A DNA stretch of 62,055 nucleotides from Nanohaloarchaea archaeon B1-Br10_U2g19 (GTDB taxonomy: Archaea; Nanohalarchaeota; Nanosalinia; Nanosalinales; Nanosalinaceae): positions 1 through 62,055 of the forward strand of contig LKMO01000003.1 of NCBI GenBank assembly GCA_001563905.1, in the 5' to 3' direction. Below the pieces are notes generated by a model, which worked only from the letters and a program-made list of their open reading frames with translations, was not told where the DNA came from and did not search any database. The translations under genes were made by a program, and so were the position numbers. How positions within the stretch are numbered: position 1 is the first letter of the stretch; each line of letters opens with the position of its first letter. Below, in pieces: positions 8,372 through 17,835 of the stretch.

Positions 8372-11296
8372 ATGTCTAACACTGTTACGAAAAACGAGTT
8401 CCGACTACCTGTAAAAAGGGTAACCGGAGAAACTGTTCAAGAAAGACTAACCGAAAACGCATACGAAAGAATCCTACCGGCACGTTACCTCCTCAAAGAC
8501 GAGGAAGGAAACGTTGTCGAAACAGTCGAGGAGATGTTCGAACGTGTCGCAAAGAACGTGGCACAGCCGGACAAAGAGTACGACGATGTGGACTACGAGG
8601 AGTCATGGAAAGAGTTCTACGACATGATGACCAACCTCGAGTTCATGCCTAACTCTCCAACACTGATGAACGCAGGAGCAGAGCTACAACAGCTCTCAGC
8701 CTGTTTCGTAGTTCATCCGGAGGACGATATGGACTCTATTTTCAACAAGGTCCACCACGCTGCGAAGATCTTCCAAAGCGGAGGAGGAATGGGATATCCG
8801 TTCCATTTATTAAGACCTAAAGGGGATACAGTCAAATCAACCGGAGGAATCGCATCAGGACCATTAAGCTTCCAACAAGTATTCGACACAATGTGTGGGA
8901 CAATCAAACAGGGAGGTAAGAGACGTGGTGCACAGATGGGAATCATGCGTGTCGACCATCCTGACGTCCTAAGATTCATAACTTCAAAGAGAAAAGAAGG
9001 AAACCTATCCAACTTCAACATCTCCGTAGGAATAACCGACAACTTCATGGAAGCCGTCAAAAACGATGAAGAATACACACTGATCAACCCTAGAACTGGA
9101 GAGCCTTTCACAGTCTCACAACAGACCGCAGAGTTCTACAACAGTGACGAAGACTGGTATCCACAAGCACAAGGAAGCGATTCAGGTAAAGACGACAACT
9201 TCTGGAGAGACTTCGCACACACATTCTCCGACGAGGTTAAAGAGTTCGATATAGAGCTAGAGCCTGGAGAAGATATGAAGCTTCCAGCAAGATTCATCTG
9301 GGAGACACTTATCGACGGTGCATGGAGAAACGGAGAGCCAGGACTGTTCATGTATGACGAAGCCAACAAACAGCACAGCTTCGACATCGAAAAACATCCG
9401 GAACACCGAATCGAAGCCACAAACCCTTGTGGAGAACAGCCATTAGAGAACTATGAGGCCTGTAACCTTGGACACATCAACTTAAGTCTTCTAGCAGAGG
9501 ACCACGGAGACGGAAAAGGACTCAACTGGCAGGAATGGAAGAAAGAAAACAACGAATATGACTACTCCACACAAGAAGGTCTAGAACAGGCGATGAACGC
9601 TTTCATGCAGGAAGCACTTCGAATGGACAAGTTCGAAGAAGTAGCAAAGACAGGGACACGTTTCCTTGACAACGTTGTAACCATGTCCGACTTCCCGCTT
9701 GAAGAGATCGAAGAAAAAGTAACAAGCCTAAGAAAAGTCGGTCTAGGACTTATGGGATTCGCACAGCTAATGATGCAGCTAGGAATCCGTTACGGAAGCG
9801 ACGAATCAATCGTAGCAGCAAAAGAAATCCAAAGACTGATCACACTATTCTCAATCGAAGAAAGCAACCGGTTAGCAGAAGTAAGAGGAACGTTCACAGA
9901 ATGGGAAGACAGCAAATGGGCTAACCCAACAGAACACGAAGAATGGTTCAGCCAGTACACCGGAGGACTTGACGCCTCAGACTTCGAAGAAGGACTAGAG
10001 ATGAGAAACCACAACACGGTTACAATCGCACCAACAGGAACCACCTCCATGATAGGAAACACTTCAGGAGGATGTGAACCAGTCTACTCCCTAGCCTACT
10101 TCAAAAACGTAGCGAAAGATATCCAGGGAGAAGACATGCTTGTAGAGTTCGACGACTACTTCATCCGTGCATTAGAAGCAAACGGAATCGATGTCGAACA
10201 AGTAAAAGAAGAAGCAGAAGAACTGATGCGGAACAACGAATGGGAAGGAGTAGAAAGTATTTCAGACGAAGTACTTCCTCCACAGATCAAAAAACTGTTC
10301 GTAACAACCAACGACATCAAAGCAGAAGAGCACGTCAGAATCCAAGCAGCATTCCAGAAACACAACCACTCAGCAATCTCCAAAACATGTAACTTCCCTA
10401 ACGAAGCCACAAGAGAAGACGTTAGAGAAGCCTACAGGCTAGCATACGATCTAGGAATCAAGGGGATGACCGTATACAGAGACGGAACACGAGACGTCCA
10501 AGTCCTACAGACCAACCAAGAAAACACTTTAACCGACATGGACAAAGTCGACGTAATCTCCGAACTCATAGAAGAAGAAGGAGGCCTAGAAGAACTAGTC
10601 TCCTCACAAGAGTTCGCTGAAGCAGCAGGATTCGAAGAAGAAACCGGACTAGTAATCAAGACAGAAGACGAACTAGAAGAAGAAAAAGAAGAGCTTGAAA
10701 AAGAAGTAACACAAGAAAACGTCGAAGCAGATCCAGAAGGAAACGGCAAAAACACCTCGATAAACGAAGCACGGAAAAGACCGAAAGTAATCACAGGAAC
10801 CACACAAGAAATCGAGACAGCCTACGGAGACCTCTACGTCACAATCAACGACGACCAGACAGGACCGTTCGAAGTCTTCGCACAGGTAGGAAAATCCGGA
10901 GGATACACACAAAGCTTCACAGAAGCATTAGGACGAACAATCAGTCTAGCACTAAGAACAGGCGCAGACTCAGAAGACGTCATCAACCAATTAGACGACA
11001 TCCGGAGCCCTCAGATCAGCTGGGACCAAGGAACACAGATCCACTCAGTTCCTGACGCAATCGCAGAAGCAATGAAACGACACGTCAAAGGAGGACAAAC
11101 ACCTCAACAGACAGTCGACAACTTCTCAGAACAACAAAAAGGCATGACACAGCCAAAAACAGAGCAAGAAGAACAAGCAGACACCGCAGCAATCATCAAT
11201 GACGGCGACAACCCAGAATGTCAAGAATGTGGAGGAATGCTCGAACTCCAAGAAGGATGCAAGAAATGCCCTCAGTGTGGATGGTCAAAATGTTAG
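8372..11296 (+). CDS. nrdJ: Adenosylcobalamin-dependent (class II) ribonucleotide reductase
   Basis: 974 residues. It reduces ribonucleotides to deoxyribonucleotides using a B12-derived radical. The redox cysteine pair is C111 (LSACF) and C363 (EACNLG); the thiyl-radical site is N350-P-C352-G-E354. A TSCPD domain follows at about residues 800-910, then a C-terminal tail with CxxC motifs (CQECGG, CPQCGW) likely used for re-reduction or zinc binding. A long Glu-rich linker (about 745-800) separates the barrel from TSCPD. Directly downstream of nrdR, so probably NrdR-repressed. No B12 riboswitch is seen; such switches are not expected in archaea. Confidence 0.97.
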   Translation: MSNTVTKNEFRLPVKRVTGETVQERLTENAYERILPARYLLKDEEGNVVETVEEMFERVAKNVAQPDKEYDDVDYEESWKEFYDMMTNLEFMPNSPTLMNAGAELQQLSACFVVHPEDDMDSIFNKVHHAAKIFQSGGGMGYPFHLLRPKGDTVKSTGGIASGPLSFQQVFDTMCGTIKQGGKRRGAQMGIMRVDHPDVLRFITSKRKEGNLSNFNISVGITDNFMEAVKNDEEYTLINPRTGEPFTVSQQTAEFYNSDEDWYPQAQGSDSGKDDNFWRDFAHTFSDEVKEFDIELEPGEDMKLPARFIWETLIDGAWRNGEPGLFMYDEANKQHSFDIEKHPEHRIEATNPCGEQPLENYEACNLGHINLSLLAEDHGDGKGLNWQEWKKENNEYDYSTQEGLEQAMNAFMQEALRMDKFEEVAKTGTRFLDNVVTMSDFPLEEIEEKVTSLRKVGLGLMGFAQLMMQLGIRYGSDESIVAAKEIQRLITLFSIEESNRLAEVRGTFTEWEDSKWANPTEHEEWFSQYTGGLDASDFEEGLEMRNHNTVTIAPTGTTSMIGNTSGGCEPVYSLAYFKNVAKDIQGEDMLVEFDDYFIRALEANGIDVEQVKEEAEELMRNNEWEGVESISDEVLPPQIKKLFVTTNDIKAEEHVRIQAAFQKHNHSAISKTCNFPNEATREDVREAYRLAYDLGIKGMTVYRDGTRDVQVLQTNQENTLTDMDKVDVISELIEEEGGLEELVSSQEFAEAAGFEEETGLVIKTEDELEEEKEELEKEVTQENVEADPEGNGKNTSINEARKRPKVITGTTQEIETAYGDLYVTINDDQTGPFEVFAQVGKSGGYTQSFTEALGRTISLALRTGADSEDVINQLDDIRSPQISWDQGTQIHSVPDAIAEAMKRHVKGGQTPQQTVDNFSEQQKGMTQPKTEQEEQADTAAIINDGDNPECQECGGMLELQEGCKKCPQCGWSKC

Positions 11297-11311
11297 GAGG
11301 AAACTCCTAAC
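11292..11311 (+). terminator. Hairpin terminator over the nrdJ stop codon
   Basis: A perfect 8-bp inverted repeat GTTAGGAG/CTCCTAAC closes a GAAA tetraloop, followed by TTCTTATTTATTTTTAT. The stop codon of nrdJ lies inside the left arm. It resembles an intrinsic terminator. Confidence 0.65.
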
Positions 11312-11340
11312 TTCTTATTTATTTTTATAGAGATTCGAAA

Positions 11341-11814
11341 CTAGCTGCCAGTGCTGAAAGAGTTCATCTTCGAACCACATCTACCGCAACGATACTTCTC
11401 TATGTTTTTAACAGTCTTACTTTTTCTGTATCTACCAAATCTGAAACTGCAGTCGCTATTAACACATTCAACAATATACTTATAATCTGTAAGCTGAATT
11501 TGATGACATCTAGAAGGATTTTTTACACCTAGCTCGTTCATAGCGGCTTTCCATTCTGGTCCATGAGGCTTTACCTTTCGTCTATATCTTCGGTCTACTA
11601 CAGCATGACCTAGTTCATGTTTTACTGTCTCCAACAGTTTTTCGGGATGGTTTTCAAACAGGTATCTAGAAATCCTTATTTTCTGGTCAGAATGATGGTA
11701 TTGGCCTGCACAACGTTTAAGATCAGCTATCTCAATAGATATATCTAAATCTAAACAATGTTTTTCTATAAGCTCATCTACTATTTTCTCCGCATTCTGT
11801 TGGAAAGATGTCAT
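11341..11814 (-). CDS. SprT-like zinc metalloprotease
   Basis: 157 residues with the SprT signature HELGH (H66, E67, H70) and a third likely ligand in KPHGPEWK (H84), followed by a zinc ribbon (CVNSDC and CGRCG). Relatives (SprT, Spartan) cleave DNA-crosslinked proteins; the role here is inferred. It lies 21 bases downstream of the VRR-NUC gene in the same direction, so both may serve DNA repair. It converges with nrdJ. Confidence 0.88.
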   Translation of the reverse strand: MTSFQQNAEKIVDELIEKHCLDLDISIEIADLKRCAGQYHHSDQKIRISRYLFENHPEKLLETVKHELGHAVVDRRYRRKVKPHGPEWKAAMNELGVKNPSRCHQIQLTDYKYIVECVNSDCSFRFGRYRKSKTVKNIEKYRCGRCGSKMNSFSTGS

Positions 11815-11835
11815 ATCAAGAATTGGTTAAACCCG

Positions 11836-12405
11836 TTAATCCGTATCTAGTTCTAGTACGGATCTATTTTGGATACTCCAGTTTACTTTGTCTCCTTCTT
11901 CTAGTTGCATCATTGCTGCCAGTGTTTCTGGTATCTGTACACTTAAGAAACCATTTTTCTCCGAGCTTTCAACCTCTGCTTCTCCTCGGTTAGCTGTCTT
12001 TGGTTTTGCTAGGCTGTATGCTTCTAGTTTGTTGGAGTTCATTTTTTCTGTGATTCCTTGGTTTGAGTCGGTGAACCAGATTTCGGATTTAACTCTTTGA
12101 AAATCTTTGAACCATTTAAGTTGGCTGTGTCTTAAGCCGTCGCCTTCGCCTTTGACTTCGATGAATCTGTAGTCTCCGTTGTCGTCGAATGCTAGGAAGT
12201 CGGGTACTCCTGGCCTGAAGATGTTGCTTAGATCTTTGATTCCTTCTTGCTGTACTTTCTGGTTTACTAGTTGGCATAACTGGGGATACTGTTTTTCGAA
12301 CTGTTCTATTGCTTTGGGCGTGGTTCTTATGTGGTTGTCCCAGTTGGCTTCGATCTTGTCTAAAGCTATTTTTTCGGTGTCAGTGATTTTGTCTCTTAGA
12401 GTCAT
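11836..12405 (-). CDS. VRR-NUC-like nuclease fused to an AbrB-like domain
   Basis: 189 residues. A VRR-NUC-type PD-(D/E)XK nuclease core is seen as GVPDFLAF (D69) and FIEVKGEGDGL (E83, K85), with the family LRHSQLKWFKDF helix after it. Residues ~143-187 (NGFLSVQIPETLAAMMQLEEGDKV) look like a SpoVT/AbrB beta-barrel, usually DNA-binding or dimerising. The fusion is uncommon. The upstream ATG is preceded by no clear Shine-Dalgarno sequence. The SprT-like gene follows by 21 bases. Confidence 0.8.
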   Translation of the reverse strand: MTLRDKITDTEKIALDKIEANWDNHIRTTPKAIEQFEKQYPQLCQLVNQKVQQEGIKDLSNIFRPGVPDFLAFDDNGDYRFIEVKGEGDGLRHSQLKWFKDFQRVKSEIWFTDSNQGITEKMNSNKLEAYSLAKPKTANRGEAEVESSEKNGFLSVQIPETLAAMMQLEEGDKVNWSIQNRSVLELDTD

Positions 12406-12460
12406 ACAAGAGTTTTTTCAGGTTTTAATGTTCTTGACTCTTACCCTTAGGCGGAAACTG

Positions 12461-12467
12461 GTTTAAG
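12461..12467 (+). promoter_or_regulatory. TATA-like element for the gene at 12495
   Basis: GTTTAAG is centred 31 bases before the GTG start codon, a spacing consistent with a leaderless transcript. Confidence 0.4.
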
Positions 12468-12494
12468 CTTCAGACATACTAACCTCTTATTATT

Positions 12495-13025
12495 GTGACA
12501 GAGTTCAATGATGACTTGCTTTACGAGTTTCAAACCTTGAGAAGTGTGGACAACCAGTTAGAGGACAACGATTATATCACCGGTACTTTTGGTTATAACG
12601 GGTGTAAAGCTGTTGTTCATTCTGAGAGAGGAGGTTTCAGTATATATTCTTCGACAGATAGGTGTCCTGAAGAGGTTATGAAGCTTTTTGAAAGTAGGTA
12701 CAGTATACCTGAGATTTATGTTACAGATGGTGATGTAAGAGATTTTGAGAAAGTGTTTCCTAACCATTACAACGATGATTGGGATGTAGAGGCGGTTAAA
12801 GGTCTTGCAAATGATTTTGGTTTCTGTGCTTCAGAGCGTTCTCGACCAGAGTTCAAAGGAAGTACTTGTTTCTGGATTTTTAGTGACGACAGTTTTGATT
12901 ATACTGCGGAGTCGGTTAGACCTGTATATGAGGAGTTTGCAGAGCTTATAGAGGCAGGTGAAGAAGAAAGAGTCTTACTCGAACAAATCACAAGCTTTGC
13001 TTTAGATAGTCACAGTAGTCTTTGA
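12495..13025 (+). CDS. Hypothetical acidic soluble protein
   Basis: 176 residues starting with GTG; no family recognised. It is soluble, acidic and rich in aromatic residues (FDYTAESVRPVYEEF), with no signal peptide. It is a single-gene unit with its own TATA box, divergent from the nuclease gene at 12405. Confidence 0.7.
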   Translation: MTEFNDDLLYEFQTLRSVDNQLEDNDYITGTFGYNGCKAVVHSERGGFSIYSSTDRCPEEVMKLFESRYSIPEIYVTDGDVRDFEKVFPNHYNDDWDVEAVKGLANDFGFCASERSRPEFKGSTCFWIFSDDSFDYTAESVRPVYEEFAELIEAGEEERVLLEQITSFALDSHSSL

Positions 13026-13059
13026 AGAACTGCGGTAGATCTCCATAAAAACAAACCTG

Positions 13060-13067
13060 TTTATATA
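13060..13067 (+). promoter_or_regulatory. TATA box for the secreted protein at 13094
   Basis: TTTATATA lies about 30 bases before the ATG, which fits a leaderless transcript; no Shine-Dalgarno sequence is present. Confidence 0.5.
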
Positions 13068-13093
13068 CTTCGAGTTGTATAAACGTAATTATT

Positions 13094-13564
13094 ATGAACC
13101 GTCTCGTATTCCTAGGGCTTTCATTAATGTTTCTGACAGGTCTATCTGTAGCGTTCTCAAGTTCTACAGAATTTGTGCAGGAAGAGCCTGGCTGTAACGG
13201 TGTAGATGTGAATAACTATGAAACAAATGTTTCAGTCAATGATACAATAGATTTTACAGGTACTTACTGTGCTAATACCGGAGGATACACTGTCGTTGAG
13301 GAGTCTGTGGAACGAGAAAACGGCGAAGTAGAAGTAATTGTAAGTATTGAAGGACCGAGTGAAGGAGATATGGTTACCCAGGTTATAACTCCTGTTGACT
13401 TCAATGTTTCTGAAGAGGTTCAGTCCGGAGATGAGGAGCTGAACTATGAGTTAGAGCTTTATAATGATACTCTTGAATCTGGGGAAGAGGTTATTCAGGC
13501 TACAGATTCTGAGGAAACCGGTTTTGTGGTACGTTTCAGAGAATGGTTTACAGGTTTTTTCTAG
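13094..13564 (+). CDS. Secreted protein with PrcB-C-like domain
   Basis: 156 residues with a signal peptide (hydrophobic residues 4-20, cleavage near SVAFS). The mature part contains ANTGGYTVVEESVEREN and MVTQVITPVDF, the pattern of the PrcB C-terminal domain family. The protein ends in REWFTGFF, much like the end of the protein at 60390. It is probably exported and folded on the cell surface, where two cysteines (near residues 34 and 58) could pair. The molecular role is unknown. Two related proteins are encoded at 59804 and 60390. Confidence 0.65.
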   Translation: MNRLVFLGLSLMFLTGLSVAFSSSTEFVQEEPGCNGVDVNNYETNVSVNDTIDFTGTYCANTGGYTVVEESVERENGEVEVIVSIEGPSEGDMVTQVITPVDFNVSEEVQSGDEELNYELELYNDTLESGEEVIQATDSEETGFVVRFREWFTGFF

Positions 13565-13627
13565 AAAGCTTCTAAACTGTATATTTGGAGCCTTTAACCG
13601 TCTATATAGCTATCCAAAACATCTATA

Positions 13628-13645
13628 ACATAATATGTTATATAG
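13628..13645 (+). promoter_or_regulatory. TATA region for the gene at 13660
   Basis: Overlapping TATA-like motifs (CATAATATG, GTTATATAG) lie 15-32 bases before the GTG at 13660. They make it unlikely that an upstream TTG at 13585 is used, because translation from there would read through the promoter. Confidence 0.45.
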
Positions 13646-13659
13646 TATATTGTGGTACC

Positions 13660-14202
13660 GTGGATAACTATGAGACCTTAGAACATCTAAACAGATCACC
13701 AAACATCGAACAAGGCGTATTCTCCTCAGGAGACCAGGAAATATTCGTACAAAACTGGGAAGATGCCTACGAAACAGTCTGGTACTCGGATACAGACCCT
13801 TTAGACTTTCTAGATGCTTCAAACCTTGCATACCCCATCAAAAAAGGAGTAGACTGTACTATAGAAAGCTCAGACTACCAAGCCTTTCCACGTGCCAGAG
13901 ATCTAAAAGAATATATACAAGACCATGGGCTCGAAGACTGCGAGAAGATAATCCTTGAATACTCAGAAGAATTTAACCTAGCCTGGGAAAATGAAGGAGA
14001 AGTAAGAACAGAAAGAGACGGAGGCAAAGTACACGAAATATCTGTCTACAGTGAACAGCCAGACCCCAGACCTTTCCAAAATATTTACAGCCAGATACCT
14101 TACTCAGAACTAGAAGAGAGAAGACAGGATATACTACTCTCTGAGGTAACCAACTATCTAAGCCAAGATAATCTACCGGACACCTACAGAGAAACCATCT
14201 AG
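13660..14202 (+). CDS. Hypothetical acidic protein
   Basis: About 180 residues, no family recognised. The GTG at 13660 is chosen because an AT-rich promoter-like stretch lies directly before it; the frame is open back to a TTG at 13585. The protein is soluble and acidic, with a central YQAFPRARDLKEYIQ helix. Its stop codon shares CTAG with the converging permease gene. Confidence 0.6.
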   Translation: MDNYETLEHLNRSPNIEQGVFSSGDQEIFVQNWEDAYETVWYSDTDPLDFLDASNLAYPIKKGVDCTIESSDYQAFPRARDLKEYIQDHGLEDCEKIILEYSEEFNLAWENEGEVRTERDGGKVHEISVYSEQPDPRPFQNIYSQIPYSELEERRQDILLSEVTNYLSQDNLPDTYRETI

Positions 14203-15203
14203 TCAAGCTTCTCATAGTTCTGTGTGAAGACCTCCGTAATAGTCTTAGTTAGTCCGAATATTACAGGACCTATAAACAGTCCTATAGCTCCAAACAGGTA
14301 TACTCCTCCTATAACTCCTATCAGTATTACTGCTGGCTGAAGCTCTGCCTTCTTATCTACCAAATAAGGTCTTAAAAGGTTGTCTGCAAGTGAGATCACG
14401 ATAAGTCCGTAAAGCGCTAGGAAGATACCTGCTGTTACCTCGTTCATCAACAATAAGTAGATGCTTGCCGGAGCCCAGATAAGGAACGCTCCTACTACAG
14501 GAATGAAACAGAGAATTATCATTATGAAGGTCCAGAATGCTGCGTTCGGAATACCTGTAAGGTATAGTGCTAGTCCTCCAATCAATCCTTCAGCTATAGC
14601 CACCAATACATGACCTTTAAGCACAGCATTAGTCATTATGCCGGCTCTATTATACATTTGGTTCTGTATATTTTCTTTTACAGGTGTTACAGATCTTATC
14701 CATCCGTAAAGTCTGTCACCATCTTTCAACAGATAGAAAAGCGAGAAAGACATAATCAAAAGTCCTATAAGTAATGAAGTGAGTACTCCTAGTATCTGTG
14801 ATACCCCTCCAACTGCTATCGCTGTAAAGCTTTCAAGAACATCCTGTAACTCCTGTTCTATATCAACTTCTTGACCAGTAAGTTCGAAAATCTGATCTTG
14901 AAGTGCTTCAAAGTCCACGAACTCAACTTCTCCGACATTGTCCACGAGCTCAAGCGCATCGGTAGCTACAGTGCCTACAGCTAAAGCAAAAGGTAATGCA
15001 ATTAAAACGGTGAAACCAGTGATTATTAGAATAGCGGAAAGATTCTTACCGATCTTAGGCTGCAGTCTCACTTGAACAGGTCTCAAAACAAAAGCAAGTA
15101 TTATCGCAGTTATTATGTAAGTTAAGAACGGTGCAAGCATTAGAAGTGAGAGAAGCAGAAAAAATAGTACTGTTCCGCCTAGAAAAGTTTTCTGTATATC
15201 CAT
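14199..15203 (-). CDS. AI-2E family (UPF0118) permease
   Basis: 334-residue membrane protein with the family pattern: two N-terminal helix pairs (about 8-75), an extracytoplasmic helical region (about 85-140, very acidic here), then a cluster of helices including GGLALYLTGIP, FIPVVGAFLIWAPA and DNLLRPYLV. The last motif is typical of the family. Characterised members export autoinducer-2 or act as sodium/proton antiporters; the substrate here is unknown. Confidence 0.88.
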   Translation of the reverse strand: MDIQKTFLGGTVLFFLLLSLLMLAPFLTYIITAIILAFVLRPVQVRLQPKIGKNLSAILIITGFTVLIALPFALAVGTVATDALELVDNVGEVEFVDFEALQDQIFELTGQEVDIEQELQDVLESFTAIAVGGVSQILGVLTSLLIGLLIMSFSLFYLLKDGDRLYGWIRSVTPVKENIQNQMYNRAGIMTNAVLKGHVLVAIAEGLIGGLALYLTGIPNAAFWTFIMIILCFIPVVGAFLIWAPASIYLLLMNEVTAGIFLALYGLIVISLADNLLRPYLVDKKAELQPAVILIGVIGGVYLFGAIGLFIGPVIFGLTKTITEVFTQNYEKLD

Positions 15204-15295
15204 AGAAAGCTCTTAGTATTAAAATAAATAAAATACTTGGGATATTCAAGCATACCGTTCACCACTTTTGGTTGTTCTGAACCAATACAAACCTG

Positions 15296-15303
15296 TTTTT
15301 AAA
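15296..15303 (+). promoter_or_regulatory. TATA box for the gene at 15328
   Basis: TTTTTAAA is centred about 28 bases before the ATG and no Shine-Dalgarno sequence is present, so the transcript is probably leaderless. Confidence 0.5.
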
Positions 15304-15327
15304 GACCGGTAGAAACTTCTAGAGCAT

Positions 15328-15804
15328 ATGTCCGACTTCGTCTATCTACCTATCGATATGGAGGAGTATATCGAAGGTGCTTTATCATACAGGAAAGGAA
15401 AAGATCTTGACTGGAAAATACTGGATCAGAACTGCTCATGGAAAGAGTTAAAGGATCTAACCAAAAACAAGGAAGGCAAAGTAAAGTACTGTGAGATAGA
15501 TAAAAACGGGCGTCAAAACAACTGGAACAAGTTTAAGATAGATAATGTTAAGCAGTACTTAGAGTGGAGATATCTTGAAGATGAGTTGGACTCAGTCATG
15601 AGTCTAGAAGGAAGGTATGGAGACGAGAAAGACTGTTTCCACGCAGTTTTTGGTTATGACACCGATGATATTGAAGAAGTTGAAGAACTAGGTTTTGATA
15701 GTCCTAGAGTAGTTGTAACACTTCTTAAACACTCTAATAACTCTATCTCAGAGTTGTTCACCGGAAGCGAGCACCCTTCATCACATCTGAAAGACTTGAA
15801 GTAG
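15328..15804 (+). CDS. Hypothetical acidic protein
   Basis: 158 residues, unrecognised. It is soluble, charged and rich in Lys/Asp in the first half, with no transmembrane segment. It is the first of two small unknown genes in tandem, each with its own TATA box. Confidence 0.65.
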   Translation: MSDFVYLPIDMEEYIEGALSYRKGKDLDWKILDQNCSWKELKDLTKNKEGKVKYCEIDKNGRQNNWNKFKIDNVKQYLEWRYLEDELDSVMSLEGRYGDEKDCFHAVFGYDTDDIEEVEELGFDSPRVVVTLLKHSNNSISELFTGSEHPSSHLKDLK

Positions 15805-15820
15805 ACGTAAAATGTTTAAT

Positions 15821-15827
15821 GTTATAC
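15821..15827 (+). promoter_or_regulatory. TATA box for the gene at 15848
   Basis: GTTATAC lies about 24 bases before the GTG at 15848. An ATG at 15812 precedes this element and is therefore unlikely to be the start codon. Confidence 0.45.
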
Positions 15828-15847
15828 ACTTTATTTGTATAATCTTG

Positions 15848-16339
15848 GTGACTGAACTGAACACCTTAACTCGGCAAGAAAAAGATAAAGAAACTATCAC
15901 TGCAGAGTTCAGTAGAGACTACTCGCACATAACTTTGAAAGCAACAGAACAAACCTACAGATTCGAATGGTTGACTAGCCAAGACTTCTATGATGTTGCA
16001 GAGACAATTGACAAAGAGTACCCAATCAGAAATAAGGTACAGCTACAGAGAACCGGGCCTGAATGGAGAAACATAGTGCGCTACAGAGAAAAACCTTTGA
16101 GAGAGATAGAGTCACCTGAAAAATACGACAGACTCGACATCATTTTCGAGGACTTTCTAGTATCCTGGGAGGAAAACTACTCTGAAAGAAGAATTGATGA
16201 ACCTAACCAGGTAAGATTATACTCGTCAGGAGCCGGTATATGGCCGTTTGAACATCTTTACGCAGAAACAGCTGAACGTGACGAAAAAGATGTTTTAGAG
16301 CTTTTAAGAGATGTGGAAAGCTTTTTAGGAGTTAACTAG
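15848..16339 (+). CDS. Hypothetical acidic protein
   Basis: About 163 residues with a GTG start chosen from the TATA spacing; the hydrophobic leader that would result from the upstream ATG at 15812 is a translated promoter. No family recognised. Its stop codon shares CTAG with the converging gene. Confidence 0.6.
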   Translation: MTELNTLTRQEKDKETITAEFSRDYSHITLKATEQTYRFEWLTSQDFYDVAETIDKEYPIRNKVQLQRTGPEWRNIVRYREKPLREIESPEKYDRLDIIFEDFLVSWEENYSERRIDEPNQVRLYSSGAGIWPFEHLYAETAERDEKDVLELLRDVESFLGVN

Positions 16340-16668
16340 AGATTTTGCTCCAGCTCTTGCTGGTGGTAAGGATTTATACCAAAGTCTACAGGGTCTTCAT
16401 AACCTTTTGAGCTGAGATACTCTATAAGCATATCTTGTTCGCTCTGCGGCAGCTCTTTAGGATCAAAAGTTTCTCCTCTATCTATATAAGCAAAAATTTG
16501 TGTAGAAGAGTTTTCATATTCTATAAATACAACTCCTGTATCTTGGTTTAGTAGTTCGTAGTCCGATTCAGGTTCAAGATAGCTTCCTAGACTCTCGTCG
16601 TAAACCGGTTTATCTAGCTCTAAACTTTCAGATATAGTCTTCCCTAGTTTTTCAGTCTCTGTAAACAT
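16336..16668 (-). CDS. Hypothetical small acidic protein
   Basis: 110 residues, no recognised family. A beta-rich middle (GVVFIEYENSSTQIFAYI) is followed by a helical, acidic C-terminus. Same strand as the gene upstream at 17403, 57 bases apart. Confidence 0.6.
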   Translation of the reverse strand: MFTETEKLGKTISESLELDKPVYDESLGSYLEPESDYELLNQDTGVVFIEYENSSTQIFAYIDRGETFDPKELPQSEQDMLIEYLSSKGYEDPVDFGINPYHQQELEQNL

Positions 16669-16725
16669 ACAGTAGAAAGCATAAACGAACTGAAAGAAAA
16701 GGATTATTTTACAGTAGAACCTATA

Positions 16726-17403
16726 TCAGTCCGTATAGGTTAGACGGGTGATCTCCGGCTTTTCTATACCTAGCTCCTCATGAACATACTCAAGTGTGTC
16801 AGCGGAAGAGGTTTCAGCATGGTAGAAACTGGCTTTACCTCCAATATATGTTACCTCTGTCTCCTCAACTAGATCGTCTACTAAAGGCTCTACACACCCA
16901 TCAAAATCAAGGTCCAGTCCTTTAACATATATTTCAGAGGTTGCATCGGTAGACTCATCGTCGATACTGTTTACCGGCATACTAAGCAACGCGTTAACTG
17001 TCTCTTTCGGCTTGTCGGCTTCAACACCTATAGACTCTAATACTTCTTTACAAGACTTTTCTTCCAGGTCTTGGAGAGACTTGTCTTCTCTGTAGCTCCA
17101 AGGCTTAACCATAGAGCCGTTTACAACGTTGTCGAAAGGAAGTTCATGAGTTTTCTCAGGATCTGTAAGACCTAGTTTCTTTGAATGCTCTTCGGTCGAG
17201 TAAGTTAGAATATCTCCGTTACTGGCTTGGTAGCCTGAAAGTGTTAGGTAGCCTTTCAAGCTGTTTTCTCCTCTTGCACCGAACTCTACAGCTTCACGTT
17301 GTCTCTGCCAAGGCTTGACACGGTAGCCTTCTACTACGCCTCTCTCATCTTTTTTGACTTCTTCGTAGGTATCAGAGTCGAAACGGTGCTCTTCCAGTAT
17401 CAT
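16726..17403 (-). CDS. Hypothetical acidic protein
   Basis: 225 residues, not recognised. KPWQRQREAVEFG near the N-terminus and VKPWSYREDKSL in the middle look like two copies of a degenerate KPW-centred motif. No signal peptide or membrane segment is visible. Confidence 0.6.
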   Translation of the reverse strand: MILEEHRFDSDTYEEVKKDERGVVEGYRVKPWQRQREAVEFGARGENSLKGYLTLSGYQASNGDILTYSTEEHSKKLGLTDPEKTHELPFDNVVNGSMVKPWSYREDKSLQDLEEKSCKEVLESIGVEADKPKETVNALLSMPVNSIDDESTDATSEIYVKGLDLDFDGCVEPLVDDLVEETEVTYIGGKASFYHAETSSADTLEYVHEELGIEKPEITRLTYTD

Positions 17404-17452
17404 ACAAAACGGTTTTCAGTTGAAGCTACTACTTATTGATTATTCGGCTACA

Positions 17453-17758
17453 CTACAGGTATTTTGTGTATAGGAATCTTCCTAAGCCGTATATCATAAG
17501 CGGTACAGGTATTACTGAAGCCGCTAAAAACAGTCCGGCAAACCTTATTCCTTCAAAAGTTCTAGCATACTCAGACCTCATCACCGCTATCAGGCCTCCT
17601 ATAGGCATGACAACTAGAGGAACCAGTAGCTCAAGATTAGGATGAGGACTTCCTTGTAGAATAATGTAAAGATTTCCTATAACTATCCCGACTACCAGTT
17701 GTATGAGGAATGAGACTCCGCCTATTCTAGCGAACTCTAAACCGTTTTGAGAACTCAT
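17453..17758 (-). CDS. Small membrane protein
   Basis: 101 residues with three hydrophobic segments (about 12-33, 42-60, 72-92), very little polar sequence, unknown function. Confidence 0.65.
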   Translation of the reverse strand: MSSQNGLEFARIGGVSFLIQLVVGIVIGNLYIILQGSPHPNLELLVPLVVMPIGGLIAVMRSEYARTFEGIRFAGLFLAASVIPVPLMIYGLGRFLYTKYL

Positions 17759-17835
17759 GTAGAAACTAAGGTTTAACCAGTGTTAAAAGTGTTGTCGAGT
17801 CTTGAAAAACAGTTTTTCTGAACTAATAGAAGTTA

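Noticed and set aside
13585-13659. N-terminal hydrophobic extension of the protein at 13660, starting at TTG
   Set aside because: The extension is a translation of the AT-rich promoter stretch; the GTG start fits better.
15812-15847. Signal-peptide-like start (ATG at 15812) for the protein at 15848
   Set aside because: The hydrophobic residues come from the TATA region; a leaderless GTG start explains the spacing.
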